Positions 13,494 to 27,295 of a stretch of DNA of 64,000 nt are shown piece by piece; position 1 is the first letter of the stretch, and the number at the start of each line of letters is the position of its first letter. The stretch is taken from assembly GCA_021209875.1 (NCBI GenBank), contig JAGYVD010000002.1, positions 806,001 through 870,000 of the forward strand. Reading direction: 5' to 3'. Source of the DNA: Rosellinia necatrix. Lineage: Eukaryota; Ascomycota; Sordariomycetes; Xylariales; Xylariaceae. A program made the position numbers and the translations under genes. The notes beneath the pieces are model-generated. The model was not told the origin of the DNA and did not search any database. It was given only the letters and a program-made list of their open reading frames with translations.

Positions 13494-14107
13494 ATTTATA
13501 AATTATTTTATGTTAAAGCATTAAAACTGCTTTTTTAAATATTTTTTATATAAAAATAATATTAATAATATAGCATTAACTTTTTTTATAAGCAGTGCTT
13601 ATAAATATATTAAAAATTTAGCACGTTAAAACGCTATTTTATTACGCAAAGTTTTTAAATTACCGGCGTATTTTATTAAAAAAAACTTTTAGTAATATAT
13701 TTAAAACTAAATATATTTAAATTATTTTTAAAAACCTTAATATAATATATTTAATTATTAAAGCTGGTATTAAAACTAAAGCTATATAAAATTTACAGTT
13801 TAACCTTGCTTAAAAATTTTATTTATAAGTTAAAACTTTAGATTTTTAAGCTGCTTTATATAATAAAACTTATAAGTTTTTTTATAAAGCAGTTAGCATT
13901 TTAATATAAAATTTTGCTATAATTGCTATAAAAACAATTAATAAGCTTTTTTAAAAACTTATTATAAAAAAACAATTTTGTTTAGTTTAATTTTAATAAA
14001 TTTATTAATATAAAATTATTTGCAAACTTTATATAAACTTTTTCTATTTTTACTACTTTTTTAATAAAATAAAATTAAAATATATATATTAATAATTTTT
14101 TAATAAA

Positions 14108-14341
14108 AGTCACGGATGCCTACACACCCCTGACTAGGACCCACCTAGAAAGGTCTTTCTAGTTATAAGCCAAGGCCTATAACACTTACGTATATTATAT
14201 AACCTAGCATCCGTGCACCTATAAACTAATATATATTTAATTTCTATATAAATAGCTTTTTTAGTTTTTTATTTTTTAATTAATATATATATAAAACTTT
14301 AACTAAAAGCTTTATTTTTGCAAAAAATATTAATTATAACA
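14108..14341 (+). repeat. 5' LTR of the family 2 gypsy element
   Basis: 234 bp. The outer left part (AGTCACGGATGCC onward) is little mutated, and the inner right part is converted to A+T. It is the mirror image of the pattern in the 3' LTR at 20535-20768. Confidence 0.9.
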
Positions 14342-17300
14342 ATTAGAAGATTATTTTTATTACTTAATATTTAACTAATTAAATTTAGTTATAAAAACAA
14401 CTGCTATTCTATTATTTTTTATATTTGCAGGACCTTAATATTAAACCGACCTGTTTAATATAAGCTTAATTTATATTTTAATAATTTAATTATAACGATT
14501 GGCGCTAAAGCCCTGATTTTTATACGATATATTATATTATAATATAAATAATATATTTAATATAGCATAAAAAAACATTAATAAATCTGTTTATAATATA
14601 GCCCGTTATAAAATATAATTTAACTCCGACACTTTAGCTTAGAGCTATATTAAAAGCAATAAACAAGCTAACACTTATTTATACTAATAATCAGCAAAAG
14701 CATAAACTTTACAGTTTAACCCCGGCTTTATAATAAAACGTAAAAACAAAAATAAAAAAAAAACTTATAAAAAATATATTAGCATGTTATAAATACTTTT
14801 TTTTTTAAAAATATTTAATATAATATAAACTTGTTTAATTTAAAAATAAAAATAATAAAAAAATTTAATATTTTGTTATAAACTTAATATAAAAATAAAA
14901 ATTAAAGCATTATTTATTTTGTTAATAAAAAAAAAATAAGCGGTTTTTAAAATTAACAGACTAATAACTTAAAAGTTTTTTAATAACTACTATAAAACAG
15001 ATGATAACTCTTTATTTTAAAAATAAAACTATAAATATTTATAGCTAATATTTAAAAATAAATAACTAAAACTTATATAAAATTATAAATATATTTAACG
15101 CTAACTTTAATTATTTTATAGCTTAAGTTAACTTATATTATAATATATAAAAAATCGTTATAACTAAATTAAAAATATAATATAAAACAACTTTTATAAA
15201 CTTAGCAAAAAAAACTAAAAAGCTGTTTAAAACTAACTAATTTATTGCTAACTTAATAGCTTAAAAACGTTTTACTAGTAGCATATTTTTAATAATATTA
15301 AAACTAAAAAAATTTATTAAAATAAACGTTCTTATTTTTTATAATAACGCAACAAAAAATCCTGTGGTTTTTAAAGTTTAGTACTACAACTAAACTAACC
15401 GTTTTATAGCTAATATTAACTAATTTATAACTAAAACAGCTTAAATAACAAATATTAAATTATATTTAAAAAGCTTAGCTGCAATTAACCTACAGCTTTT
15501 TTTAAAACATTTATTTTAAAAAATTACTATAATTAAAAAATTAATAAATTATTTATATTAAAAATATTTTAATTTTAATTAAAAATAAAAGTCCTGTATT
15601 AAATTTATAAGTTTAATTATAACTACTTTTATAAAATATTAAACATTTAAAAACACGTTTAATCGTTTTATAAAAAAACGTATACTTGTTAAAGCTTTAT
15701 AAAAAAATTTTTATTTATAATTACTATTCTATTTTAAAAATCAAGTTGTTATATAATATTTAAATAATAAATATAACTATAACAAGTTTATTTATTACTG
15801 CAAGCAAGTCGTTTGTAATATAATTAAAACTAATATAAAATTTAAAAAACAAAAAAAATTAAAAGTCGTTAAAACATTTAATAAAAAAATAAAAAACTTA
15901 AAAGCTAGCAGCAGCAGCACTAGCAGTAGCAAAAGTAATAATAAAACTTATTAAACGTATAAACCAACCGTTAAGCTTATTAAAACAATATAAACTAAAA
16001 AGCTTTTTTTTAAAAAAATAAAAAAACTAATAAAAAAAAATACTTTTATTATAAACAGCAAAGTTATAAATCCAGCTTATATTTAATTAAACGTAAAAAT
16101 ATAAGTATAAACGTTATAAATATAAACTAGAAACATAAAATATAATTAACTGCTATATACGCTAAAATATAAAAAAACTAAAGCACAAAAAAAAATCCGG
16201 TTAATATAACGCAAAATAAAAAAACAAAAAAAACTTAATTTTAAAAACAATAAACTTTTTTTTAAAAAATATATTAATAAACATTAGCATTAAAACAATA
16301 AAAAACTTCCTGACTTTTTATTTAAAAAAACCTTTTTTTTAGTTTTATATATATTAATATTAAATAAATGAAAGCTTTTTATAAATAATATTTTAATTAA
16401 TATAAAAATAAACAGATATATTTTCGTAAATATAAAACTAACGCTAAAAATTAAGCGATAACTAAGCATTAAAATAAAACCGACTTTTATTTAAAAAAAT
16501 ATTAAAATTCGATTTAAATTTTTATTAAAACATAAAAAAGTTTTAATAATAAATTTCTATTTATAAAAACAAATATTTAAAAACGTTCTATTAATTAAAT
16601 TAAAAATAAAACATAACTTTATTATAAATTAAATATTTTATAAAAAATATAACATATTTTTAATTTTAAAAAAATATTATATATTTTCCTTTAATTTTTA
16701 TTAAATAACAGGATTTTTTAAATATAAAACAAAACTAAATACTAAACATTTAAAAGCTTAACAGCTATGCTATTTAAATATAGTTGCGTTATTAATAGTT
16801 CTGCTTAAAACTTTATTAAAACTTTTAAAAAATATAACGTGTTAGCTTATAAAATATACGTTATAAATAAACTAATAAAAAAACGCGATATATAAAATAA
16901 ACTAATAATTAAATAAAAACGTTATAATTTTTATTAACGCGTTATTTTTATTTTAAAAAACAGAGTAATAATATAACTACTAAAGTTTGTATTAATTATA
17001 AAAAAACATAATTAAATAATATAAGCATTAGCCGGTCGCTAATATTGCCGCAATTAAAATCTCCTTTTTTTTAAAAAACGCAAAAATTTATAAAGCATTA
17101 ATTAGCGTAACATCGATAAACTATATTAATGCTATAATCTAATATAAACGCTAACTAATAAAGCTTTTTTTAATCGAAAAAAAAAAAAAGCTAAAACATA
17201 AAATATAAAAACAAATATTTTTAAAATACTATAAGCTTTTAAAAACTTTTAATAAAATAAACTTTAATATATTATTTTTTAATTAAATAATAAATTATCG

Positions 17301-17783
17301 TATTAAATTTATTAAAAATAAAAATCGAAAAAACTTAATAAACAACCTATTATATTATATATTATTAAAAAAACTAAAAGCTATAAAAAAATATATTATT
17401 AACAACTTTTAAAAAAAGTTTATTATATTTAAAAACGCTTTTTTTGTTTTACTTATGCTATTTATATAAAAATTAAACAAAAGCTTTAAATTTTATATAA
17501 ACTACCGAAAATTAAACGTGTTAACTAAAAAATTAATACTTGTTATTTTTAATAAATAAAATATTAGCACATATAATAAAAGCTAAAATTTTTATAAAAA
17601 TCAACATATAATAAACGTTTTATTATATTTATATATATTTAAAAACAAAAATCTTATAACGTTTAAAACTAAATATAAGTTATTTAAATATAAAATATTA
17701 CTTTTAAATTATTAAACAGCCTAGCTATTTTTTAACAATATATAAACAGCGCGTTAATAAAATATTTAAACAACTTTTATAAT

Positions 17784-17960
17784 ACTTATATTAACAATAT
17801 ATTAATTTATTTTAACAATATAAAAAAACATTAAATATATATAAAAAAAATTCTGCAAAAACTGCAATATATAAGCTTATAAACAGACTTAAAAAAATAT
17901 AAATTTTATATAACTAAAACTAAATATTTAAAATTTATTATAAAAAAAAAAAATTAAAAT
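17784..17960 (+). pseudogene. Reverse transcriptase core of the family 2 element (RIP-mutated)
   Basis: In one top-strand frame the translation reads TYINNILIYFNNIKKH, then two stops, then KYKFYITKTKYLKFII. This lines up with the Ty3/gypsy reverse transcriptase region that carries the YxDD catalytic box and the following KCEF...KYLGF block. Catalytic aspartates now read as asparagine and glycines as lysine, the amino-acid outcome expected from G-to-A change on the sense strand. The YINN box is at 17787-17798. The enzyme would copy retrotransposon RNA into DNA; this copy cannot. Confidence 0.85.
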
Positions 17961-20534
17961 AAATTTAAATAAAATAGCTGTTATATAAAACTAAAAATCT
18001 TTTACTAAAATAAAAAATGTAATCCTTTTTAAAATTTAGCAACTTTTATTAAAAGTTTATTTTAAAATTTAATCGCGTTGCTAAACTATTATTTAACTTT
18101 ATAAAAAAAAAAATAATATATTTTTAAAGCAAAAAATATTAAAAAATATTTAACGCACTAAAAACCTAACTAATAAACGCTTTAATACTAATATATTTTA
18201 ATTATAACAAAAAAACAAAAATAAAAACAAATACGTTAAATAAAGTAACAGCAGAAAACTTAACGCAAAAAAAAAACAACAGCAAATAATATTTAATAAC
18301 ATTGTATTTAAAAATAATATAAAGCGCTAAATTAAACTATACTATTTATAACAAAAAAATGCTAGCAATAATAAAAACACTTTTATATTAAAAACTAAAA
18401 TTAATAAAAACGCAAAAACGCGATCTTTTTTTTATTATTATAAATTATAAAACTTTTAAATACTTTTTAATAAAACAAAAACTTAATTTTTGCTAAACAA
18501 AATAAACTAAACTTTTATTTTAATATAACTTTATAATTATATATAAGCTTAAATTAAATAATATAATCGCAAATATTTTATTAAAAAAGCAAAAAAATCT
18601 ATACACACAAAAAAAAAAAATAAACAATTAACAGCATATAATAATATTCCGCTTAATTAATAAAACCTGTTCTATTTAAAACGTTAATATAAAAATATTT
18701 ACAATTAATACTAAAACAACATTTTTTTACTCTGCAACAATATTAATAAATAAAATGCTAAAACAAAACTAAAAAACTTTTAAAATAGCTATATATAAAA
18801 CTAAAGCTAAACTAAGCAATAATAAAAATTAAACGCTACATAATAAGCTAGTTATATATAAAAGTTGCTTAATAATACTTAAAATAAACAATCTATTTGT
18901 AAAAATCTTTAAAAAAATATATAAGCATATAATAACAATGCACTTAAGTTATAATAAGACCTGCAAATTAATAGCAGCATAATACTAATAGCTAGGACTA
19001 GCTATAAATTATAATATATACATAGCTAACTATTTTAAATACTAACTAGTAAAAATGCTTAAAAATAAAACCCCCGGTTTTTTACAACTTATATTAATAC
19101 TTTTAAAGCTATTTTAACGCTTAATAATTAATTTTAAAAAAATAACTACTAATAAAAAAATATATATATATATTTATAATAGTAGATCGATTAAATAAGC
19201 TATTTTAATTAATTTTTTATTAAAAACCAGTTATAACAGAAATAACAGCAAAATTATATTATAAAAGCTTATTTAAAATTTTTAATTTATTAAAAAAATA
19301 GATTTAAACCGAGGCTTTTAATTTATTGTTTTATTTATAAACAAACTAACGAAAATTTAAAAATTTAATAAAAACTATTTTTTATAAAACATTACAAATT
19401 AATAAAACAAGCCAAAATCACAATTAAATTTTTAAACTAAAAACTAAAACTTTTTTATAACTAATACTAAAACAACTAAGCTAAAGCTTTATTAGCAATA
19501 AATTATATAGCAGCGTTGCTACTACATAACTTTACAAAATTATAACTTTATAAAATACTATTTAAGTTTTTAATACTTTATTATTAAAATTAATATAATT
19601 AAACACTAAATATAAAAAGTTTGCTTACAAAAAAACAACTAAACTAATAAAACGTTTAATTAATAGCAAAAACAATATAAAAATACGTAAATACAGCTTA
19701 AAAAATTTTACTATAAATATAAACACGTATAATCGAAAAAAAAAATAAATATAAAAAAAAACTAGACTTCGGCATAAAAAATCAGATATTTATTATTAAA
19801 AAACAATAATTTTAAATTACAAATAAACTTTTAAATAAACTAAACTATTTTATAATAAAACAACATTTTAAAATTATAAAAAAAACAAGACCGGCGATAT
19901 TTTAACTAAAAATACCGTTAAATTAACAATTAACAGATTTTTATTATATAAACTAGTTAAAAAAATACTTAAACAACCTGTTATAAAAATAAAAAAACAA
20001 ATAACTAAAAAAAAAAATAATAAAGCTTAAAAAAAAACAGAAATAAAAAATAAAGCAGATTTAAACTTTTTATATATATTATAAAAAGTTGTAGTATTAA
20101 ATAAACTAAAAAAATTAAAACTTTAATAATTAATAATATTTAGCTAGTAATTTTAAAAACTTTTTAAAACTATTGTTATAATTTTATTAAAACAACTTAA
20201 AATCTGCAGAACTACTAAAATAATTAATGCATTAAATATTAGCGGCTGCAAAAGATCGGTTTAAAAGGTTGCATTTAAACAATAACACAACAGAAAAAAC
20301 TAAAATATTACGTAAATTATATAAAAAAAATGCAAAAAAATTAAAAACCGCTTAATAAAATATTTTACTAACTTAATTATTAATAGTTATAAAAAAACGA
20401 TATAACGCTTTTATAAAATAAAGGCCTGTAGTATAATAATTAAATTATAAAAACCCGAGGTAATCTTTTTTTTTATTAAAAAGCAACTAAAAGCATTTTG
20501 TTTAAAACAGGGCAAGATTTTTTTAAAAAAAAGT

Positions 20535-20768
20535 AGTTATAAATACTTATACACCCTTAACTAAAACCTACTTAGAAAAATCTTTCTAGTTATAAGCTAA
20601 AGCTTACAACACTTACGTATATTATATAACCTAGCATTTATATATTTACAAACTAATATATACTTAATTTTTACTTAAATAGCTTTTTTAGTTCTTTATC
20701 TTTTGATCAATATATATATAAGACCCTAACTAGGAGCTTTGCCTCTGCAAAAAACACTAATCGTGACA
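20535..20768 (+). repeat. 3' LTR of the family 2 gypsy element
   Basis: 234 bp, ending ATCGTGACA. The inner left part is RIP-mutated (AGTTATAAAT where the 5' LTR keeps AGTCACGGAT), while the outer right part, with AGGAGCTTTGCCTCTGC, is intact. The small open frame at 20707-20901 on the bottom strand is not a gene. Confidence 0.9.
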
Positions 20769-20773
20769 ATAAA

Positions 20774-23700
20774 CAACAACTAATTATTATTTTATTACAT
20801 GTTATACCGCCGGATAAATAAAAACTGTTATAAAATAAGCTATAAAATTTAACGCTTATATTATAAAATATAAAAAAACGTTTAATAAAAAGCAAAAACA
20901 ACTTAAAAATATTAAAATAAAGCTAATAATAACTTAAAAATAATTGTTTAATATTTAAAAAACTTTATTAAAACATAACAAAAGTTAATTAAATTATATA
21001 AATAAAACAAAAAATATAAACTTTTTATATTTAAACTATTTAAAAGTTAAAATAATAACGCAGCTATAAACTATATTATAATTAAATTAAAAACTATAAC
21101 AGCTAATTATAATTATATTTAAAACTTATTAAATAAATTTAACTTATAAATAATTAATTTATTAAATTATATAAAAAAACATTTGCTTTTAAAATTTAAA
21201 AAAACATAAAAATTAATTAAAATATTTATAAATAAGTTTTATAATAACGTTTTAAAAAATAAAATAACATTTAAAATATAATATTAAAACATAATTAATT
21301 ATTTTAAAATAAACACGGACTAGTTTGCTAATAATAACATAAAAATAAACAATATTAAATCTTATTTTATTAAAAAATATTTTAAAACTTAGTTTTATAT
21401 TTATTTAATAAATATTTTAATATAATTATAACTTTAAAAATTTAATATAATATTTTTAAAATATTTATAAAATATAAACGTTTTAAAAAATTTTAAAACT
21501 AATTATAAAGCTTTAAACTTTAATAAATATATGCTTGCTAGATTTATATAGTTTAAAATAGATTTTATACGTTTTATTAAAAAACATGCTTTAATAAAAC
21601 AAAATAAAAAAAAAGTTTAAAATAAATTATTATTTTATATAACTATTAAAATTATTTTTAAATATTTAAAAATATTATAAATTTTAACGCTTATATAAAA
21701 TATTATATTTAAATAGTTTATTATTTATTTATAAATAATTAAAAAAAGCAAAGCTTATAAAATAAAAATAATATATAAAATATAATATATATTTATTATA
21801 TTAAACTTTTTCTAGCTATAATAATATAATTAACCTTACTAGCAAATATATTTACAAAAAATAAAAACTTTAATTTATAACTAAAAAATAAAACAATTAA
21901 TTGCTAAAAATAAATACTTTTAATATAAACAAAAAAAACATATTATTAAAAACTATCTTATAAAAGCTATAAATTAGGCTTAACATAATGTTTATATAAA
22001 TATAATTATAAAAGTTCAGACCACCATTTTTAAAATTAAAAAAACGCGGTAGAAAAAACAGAAAAAATAATTTTAAAAAATAAACTTTTTTAAAAATAAT
22101 ATTATCGCATAAAAACAAAAAAACTTAATAAACAATTATTTAAATAAAAACTTTTATTATATATTTATATTTTATATAATAATAAACTATTATTTATTAT
22201 TTTTAATATATTTAATGATATAAAAGCTAATATATATATAAATATAAATATATTTTTTAAAAAATTATAAAACTATTAAACTTATTTATTAAAAATAACT
22301 TTAAACTTAAATTAATAATTAAATATAATAGAAAATTAAATTAAAAATTTAATTATGTTTTATATTTAATTTTAAAAATATTTAAAAAATATTTAAAAAT
22401 ATACTTGTTAATATTTTAAATATAAAATAAAAAATAAATAAAAAAATAATATAAAAAAAATAATATAAAAAAATAGTTTAAACAGTATAATATATTATTT
22501 AATATTAGACAATATATATTAATTCTTTTACTTTTTTATTAAAAATTATAAATGTTTTTATATATTAGCTATAAATAAAATTAAAATATAGTTGTAATAT
22601 TTAAAATATTAAACAAATATTAAACAAAAAATAAAAACATTAATTTTAAAAATACCTGTTAAAAACTAAAAAAAAGCTAAAAAGCTTTTGTAAAAAGTAT
22701 TAATAGCAAAAATAAAAATTATAAAAAATTTAACTTTATATTAAAAATAAAAGAAAATAAACTAACATTTAAAAAATATATTTTTATTTAATAAACTTTT
22801 AAAGCTTTAAACTAAAAATAAAGTTATATTAAATAAAAAATAATTTATATTTTTAAATTAAAAACTAAATATTTTTAGACTTTATTATATAAAAAAAACA
22901 GAATAAGTTAATATAAAAAACTAAATATTTAAATAGCTATTTTAATGCTGTTATTTTTAAAACGTTAATATATAAAAATAAAACTAATAATTAAATATTA
23001 ATTACTAGAATTTATTAAATTAACAAATTAACTAATTAAAAAAATAAAAAAACTAGAAAAATAAAAACGCGGAAAAAAATATTAAAACTTATATTTTTAA
23101 ATATTACAACTTATTAAAATGTTTAAAAAAAAATTTAAATAAATTATTTTTTACTGATTATAAATAAACTATAAAATAAATTTTATAAACACCAAGTTTT
23201 TAAAAAAAAGTATAATTTTTATATAAAATATTATTTAATAAGCTGCACGCTATATAAGAATATTTAATTAATAATTTATAAAAAAATTTATTAAGCTAAA
23301 TAATATATTATATATTTTTTAATATTATTTATTAAAAAACTAATAAAAACTTTGTATTTATATAAACTATTAAAAACTTAATAAAATTATAAAAAAATTA
23401 ATATTTGTTGTTTTTATTAAAAAACTCTGTTTTATATTTTTAATGCTAAGATTTTTATAAAAATTAATATATAATAAATATTCTATTCTATTAAAATATA
23501 TTAAAAAATAAAAACTTTATTATATTTTATATTAAATATAAAACCTATTGTTATAAAGTTTTTTATTTAATTTAATAAAAAACGTTTTATATTTTAAAAA
23601 TATATTAATAATATATTATTTAACTTTTAAATAATTTTTATAACGTATATATAAACAACGTTTTTATTTATTTTAATTATATAAAAACCTATTATATATA

Positions 23701-24970
23701 TATTTAAAAATATTTTAAAAACTATAAAACATAAGATTATAAGCTAACTTAAAAAGTTAAAGTTTTATATAAAATAAACTAAATTTTAAGCTATATAATA
23801 AATATTAATAATATTTATATTAATTTTATTAAAATAAAAGCTATAATAAATTAAAAAATATTTATTATTATAAAAATATATAGTTTTTTAAGTTTTTATA
23901 ATTTTTATAAAAGTTTATAAATAAATATAATTAAATAGTTTTTTATAAACTATTTAATAAAAAAAAGCTTTTAAATAAACTAATAAATATAATAAAGCTT
24001 TTAATATATTAAAAAGCTTTAATTTTTATATTATTATTAAAATATTACAATTATAACTTATTTATTAAAATAAAACTAACTTTTTAATAAAATAGTTTTT
24101 AACGCGTTATTTTAATTATATAAAAAATTAACATTTAATAGTTTATTTTTAAAAATATTATATAATGCTAAACTAAATTATAAAATTATTAATAAAAAAT
24201 ATTAGCAGTAGTTATAGTTTTAAAAAATAACAATTTAAATTAATCAGCAAACAAAAAAACTTTTTTAATAATTATTAATTATTAAGCTTTAGAACATTTT
24301 AATATAAAATAATATTTAAACCTATAATAAATAAAATAAATTAACTTATTTTTAAAATATAATTTTTATTATTTTTAACTAAAAAAAAAGTATAATTATA
24401 AATGTTTTATTTTAAAACAAAAAATCTATTAATAGATAAAAAAAAAAAACTTAAAAATATTTAATAATATTTTAACTTATAAATAATACTATAAAATATA
24501 TTTTAAAATAAATAAAACATAATTATTAAATATTAGTAATATATTTATATAAAAAACTAAAAATTTAAAAAACTTTAACTAATTAAAAATATTAAAAAAA
24601 GTATAAAAACTTTAATATAAAAATTTACTAATATAAAACTAAAAAATTAAAAATAATAACGTTTAATAAATAATAAACAGATTAACAATAATAAATAAAT
24701 AATTAATAATATTAAACTATTTATATTTAAAAACTAAATTAATATAAAAATCTATAACTATATATTTATAATATATTTAAAAAACGTAAAACTAAAAACT
24801 AATATTAAAAAATCTTAATAACTTAAGCTAATAAACAGTTGTAATATTTATATAGCAAACTATATAAAATATTGTTTAATAAAAATATTACGCGATAAAA
24901 CTTTAAAAAAACTAAAACTTTTGCTAATATTTAACTATATATAATAATATTTAATAATAAACTTTAAATA
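20774..24970 (+). other. Internal region of the family 1 gypsy element, continued
   Basis: AT-rich, A-rich top strand, with no intact frame. This is the gag-pol body of the outer element that resumes after the nested insertion. The only part I could read is the reverse transcriptase core listed separately. The small frame at 21897-22118 on the bottom strand is low-complexity F/L/Y/I and is rejected. Confidence 0.8.
23642..23770 (+). pseudogene. Reverse transcriptase core of the family 1 element (RIP-mutated)
   Basis: A top-strand frame reads NVYINNVFIYFNYIKTYY and continues, through stops, into a KYF...K.NY.L-type tail. It matches the same Ty3/gypsy reverse transcriptase block as the nested element. 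The catalytic box is at 23648-23659. After the nested insertion is subtracted, its distance from the 5' LTR (about 3.7 kb) agrees closely with that in family 2, which supports the reconstruction of one split element. Confidence 0.8.
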
Positions 24971-25248
24971 TGTCATGGCCCACAGCCATGATGGCGATCT
25001 CTGATTGGCCGGCTGGCCAACCGGCCAGCCGATCCCTGATTGGCCACCTGGCTAGGCAGGTACAGGTATGGAATGGTAAATGTGGTAGGTAGGCCAGTCA
25101 CGTAGTGAATGGCCAGTAGTATGTACAAGTAGGAATTCTGGCCGTCGGCCCTGTATGTAGTTTCCTCTTTTCTTCAACCTTAGTTTTTCTTCCCAATACA
25201 TAGGTATAGTTGGGCATCGCTCCAACTGCCGTTATTGCAGCCATCACA
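24971..25248. mobile_element. Solo LTR-like element, family F, perfect target duplication
   Basis: A 278-bp GC-rich unit that starts TGTCATGGCC and ends AGCCATCACA. AAATA flanks both sides (24966-24970 and 25249-25253). It contains hairpins CATGGC/GCCATG (24974-24990) and GGCTGGCC/GGCCAGCC. Only one copy lies in the window. It sits inside the RIP-mutated body of the family 1 element yet shows little mutation itself, so it arrived later or was restored (see findings). Confidence 0.88.
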
Positions 25249-25253
25249 AAATA

Positions 25254-26612
25254 AATGCTTTAAAATAAATGTAGTTATAATAACATGTTTATTATAATAA
25301 ACCGATTAAAAAAATAACTTAAATAATTTTATATATTATATAAGCTATTATAATAAACGCAGCTAAAATATATTATAAAACGCTATTTTAAATATTTAAT
25401 ATATTAATAATAATAATTTTAAATTAAAGTTTATAATTTATTTTAATATTTATAAATAAGTTATATAAACTAATAAATATAAAATATATTTTAGCTTTTA
25501 TTAATTATTATAAAACTGTAGAACAAGCAGAAATTATAAACAAATATTTAAATTAATAATTATAACTATATATTAATTATTATTAAAATAATTAATTTAA
25601 ACATATTTTAATAATAAATTATATATACACAGTATTATTATATAAATTAATAAATATATTATTTTATAAAATAAAAATAAAATTTTTAAAGTTTTTTATT
25701 TTAATTAAAAAATTAAATTATAGTAAAAATTAAAAAACTTTTTTAAAAAAAACTTTAAAAATAAAAGCTTAAAATAAAACAAAAAATTAATTAATTTATA
25801 AATTTAATAAAAAACATTTAATTTAAATTTAAACTTATATAATTAAACAAGCTAATTATAAACAAAAAAACTTAACTTTAATATAAATAATTATATATTA
25901 ATTTTAAAAAAAATAATTATAAAAACTAATTAACTATTTAATAAGCTAGACTTTTTATAATATAATAAAAATTTAAAATAATTAATAAAAACAATAATAT
26001 TTTTATATTAAACGTTTTTTTTATAAAAATAATAAACTATTATTATATTAATAAATTATAATTATATTTTAATAATTTACTGCTAAAACAAAAGCTAATA
26101 ACTTAAATAATAAAATAATAAAACTTAAAAAAAAAAATTCATAGTTAAAAAATTAAGTTATTAAAAATATATTATAAAAACTATAATATTAAATAACTTA
26201 AAAAATAAAAAGCTGATAATAAATAATACTTGGCTTAAAATTTTAAAAATAACATAAAATTATTAAAAATTTTTATAAAAACATTTAAACGTAGCAAAAC
26301 TTTTAAAACGTTTAAAAAATTAGCTTAAAGCTGTAAAAAATAACAGGTTAAATATAGCATATAAAAATAATAATAAAGCAATATAATAAAAAATAATAAA
26401 ACAAAAACAAAAATAAATATAATAATAAACAAAAAAAATCGATAATATAATATAAAAAACTTATATAATAATTTAATAATATAAAAGCTTAAAAATATAA
26501 TATAAAATAAAAACTTAAAGCAATTTTTTTTTGCTAAAAATATATTTAAAAGCTATATATTTAAATATAAATATAATTTAAAAAACAAGCCGTTTTTTTT
26601 TAAAAAAAAAAT
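25254..26612 (+). other. 3' internal region of the family 1 gypsy element
   Basis: AT-rich, A-rich top strand with stops in all frames. By position it should hold the integrase end of pol, but no motif could be read with confidence. An A-run (about 26602-26610) just before the 3' LTR may be the former polypurine tract. Confidence 0.6.
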
Positions 26613-26859
26613 AGTTATAAATAACTGGTTAGCTAATCAGGCATGTGGCACGGACTAGTATCCGTACACCTGTTGCCAACTAAAGCGCACAAACCAGCTA
26701 TAGCGCACAGACTGGACCCACCCCACATACTTGCACTTAGCTAAAATTCTAGTGGGCTAATTCCTCCTACTTACTCTTTCCTTTTTTATCTATAGATTTT
26801 TTATATAATACATCACTTATTGCTGAAGCCTTAACTTCTTATTTATAACTGGTGCAACA
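26613..26859 (+). repeat. 3' LTR of the family 1 gypsy element
   Basis: 247 bp, ending GGTGCAACA. The first bases (inner edge) are mutated (AGTTATAAATAACTGG), while the outer part, including GGACCCACCCCACATAC, is largely intact. A third copy of this LTR lies at 48139-48388 on the bottom strand. Confidence 0.9.
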
Positions 26860-26864
26860 ATATT

Positions 26865-27295
26865 TATATTAAATATAAACAATTGTTTAACTTATTATTT
26901 ATTTATAAACGTTTTAAAATTAAAGCTTAATAAATTTTAATTTAAAGCAGAAATAAACATTTATAACTAGCATACAGCATTATTTATTTTTAAAAACTAG
27001 GCTTATAGTTATTTACGTTTTAAAAACAAAATATTATAAAATATTAATATTTTTAAAATTATAGCAATTTAAATCGCGTTTTAATATTAATATATATACT
27101 AAACGTTTAATATTATAATTATTTATATAAATAATATAACTATATAAGCTAATTTAATTAATATATTTATAAAAAACTTTTTATTATTATATTTGCTCTA
27201 CAAAATATTTGTTTTAGCTGCATAAAATAATATCTGTTTTTAAATTAAATAGGTTATATTATAAAATAATAATTTAGCTAATACTTTTATAAACA
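26865..27295. other. AT-rich DNA up to the gene island
   Basis: RIP-like sequence that continues the block into which the family 1 element inserted. The composition changes abruptly to GC-balanced at about 27296. No gene. Confidence 0.7.

Larger units (their letters stand above)
14108..20768 (+). mobile_element. Ty3/gypsy retrotransposon (family 2), nested, RIP-mutated
   Basis: 6661 bp between two direct 234-bp LTRs (14108-14341 and 20535-20768), flanked by ATAAA on both sides (14103-14107 and 20769-20773). It inserted 614 bp inside the left LTR of the family 1 element. Reverse transcriptase is readable on the top strand at about 17.78-17.96 kb. Its LTRs begin AGTCACGGAT like those of family 1 and its length is nearly the same, so the two are related families. 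Stops in every frame make it non-functional. Confidence 0.93.
13252..26859 (+). mobile_element. Ty3/gypsy retrotransposon (family 1), RIP-mutated, split by a nested element
   Basis: The ends are two direct LTRs (13252-13493 and 26613-26859). ATATT lies immediately outside both (13247-13251 and 26860-26864), so the whole 13.6 kb is one integration event. Inside lie a complete second gypsy element (14108-20768) and LTR F (24971-25248). Removing these with one copy of each target duplication leaves about 6.66 kb, a normal gypsy length. Top-strand reverse transcriptase remains readable near 23.64-23.77 kb, with the catalytic motif now YINN. All frames are full of stops, so the element is dead. 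Confidence 0.92.

Noticed and set aside
15900..15935. GCAGCA-type triplet run as a coding poly-amino-acid tract
   Set aside because: Inside the mutated gypsy element, with stops on both sides.
20707..22118. Bottom-strand frames at 20707-20901 and 21897-22118
   Set aside because: The first lies across an LTR end, the second in the RIP-mutated body of a gypsy element; both are compositional.
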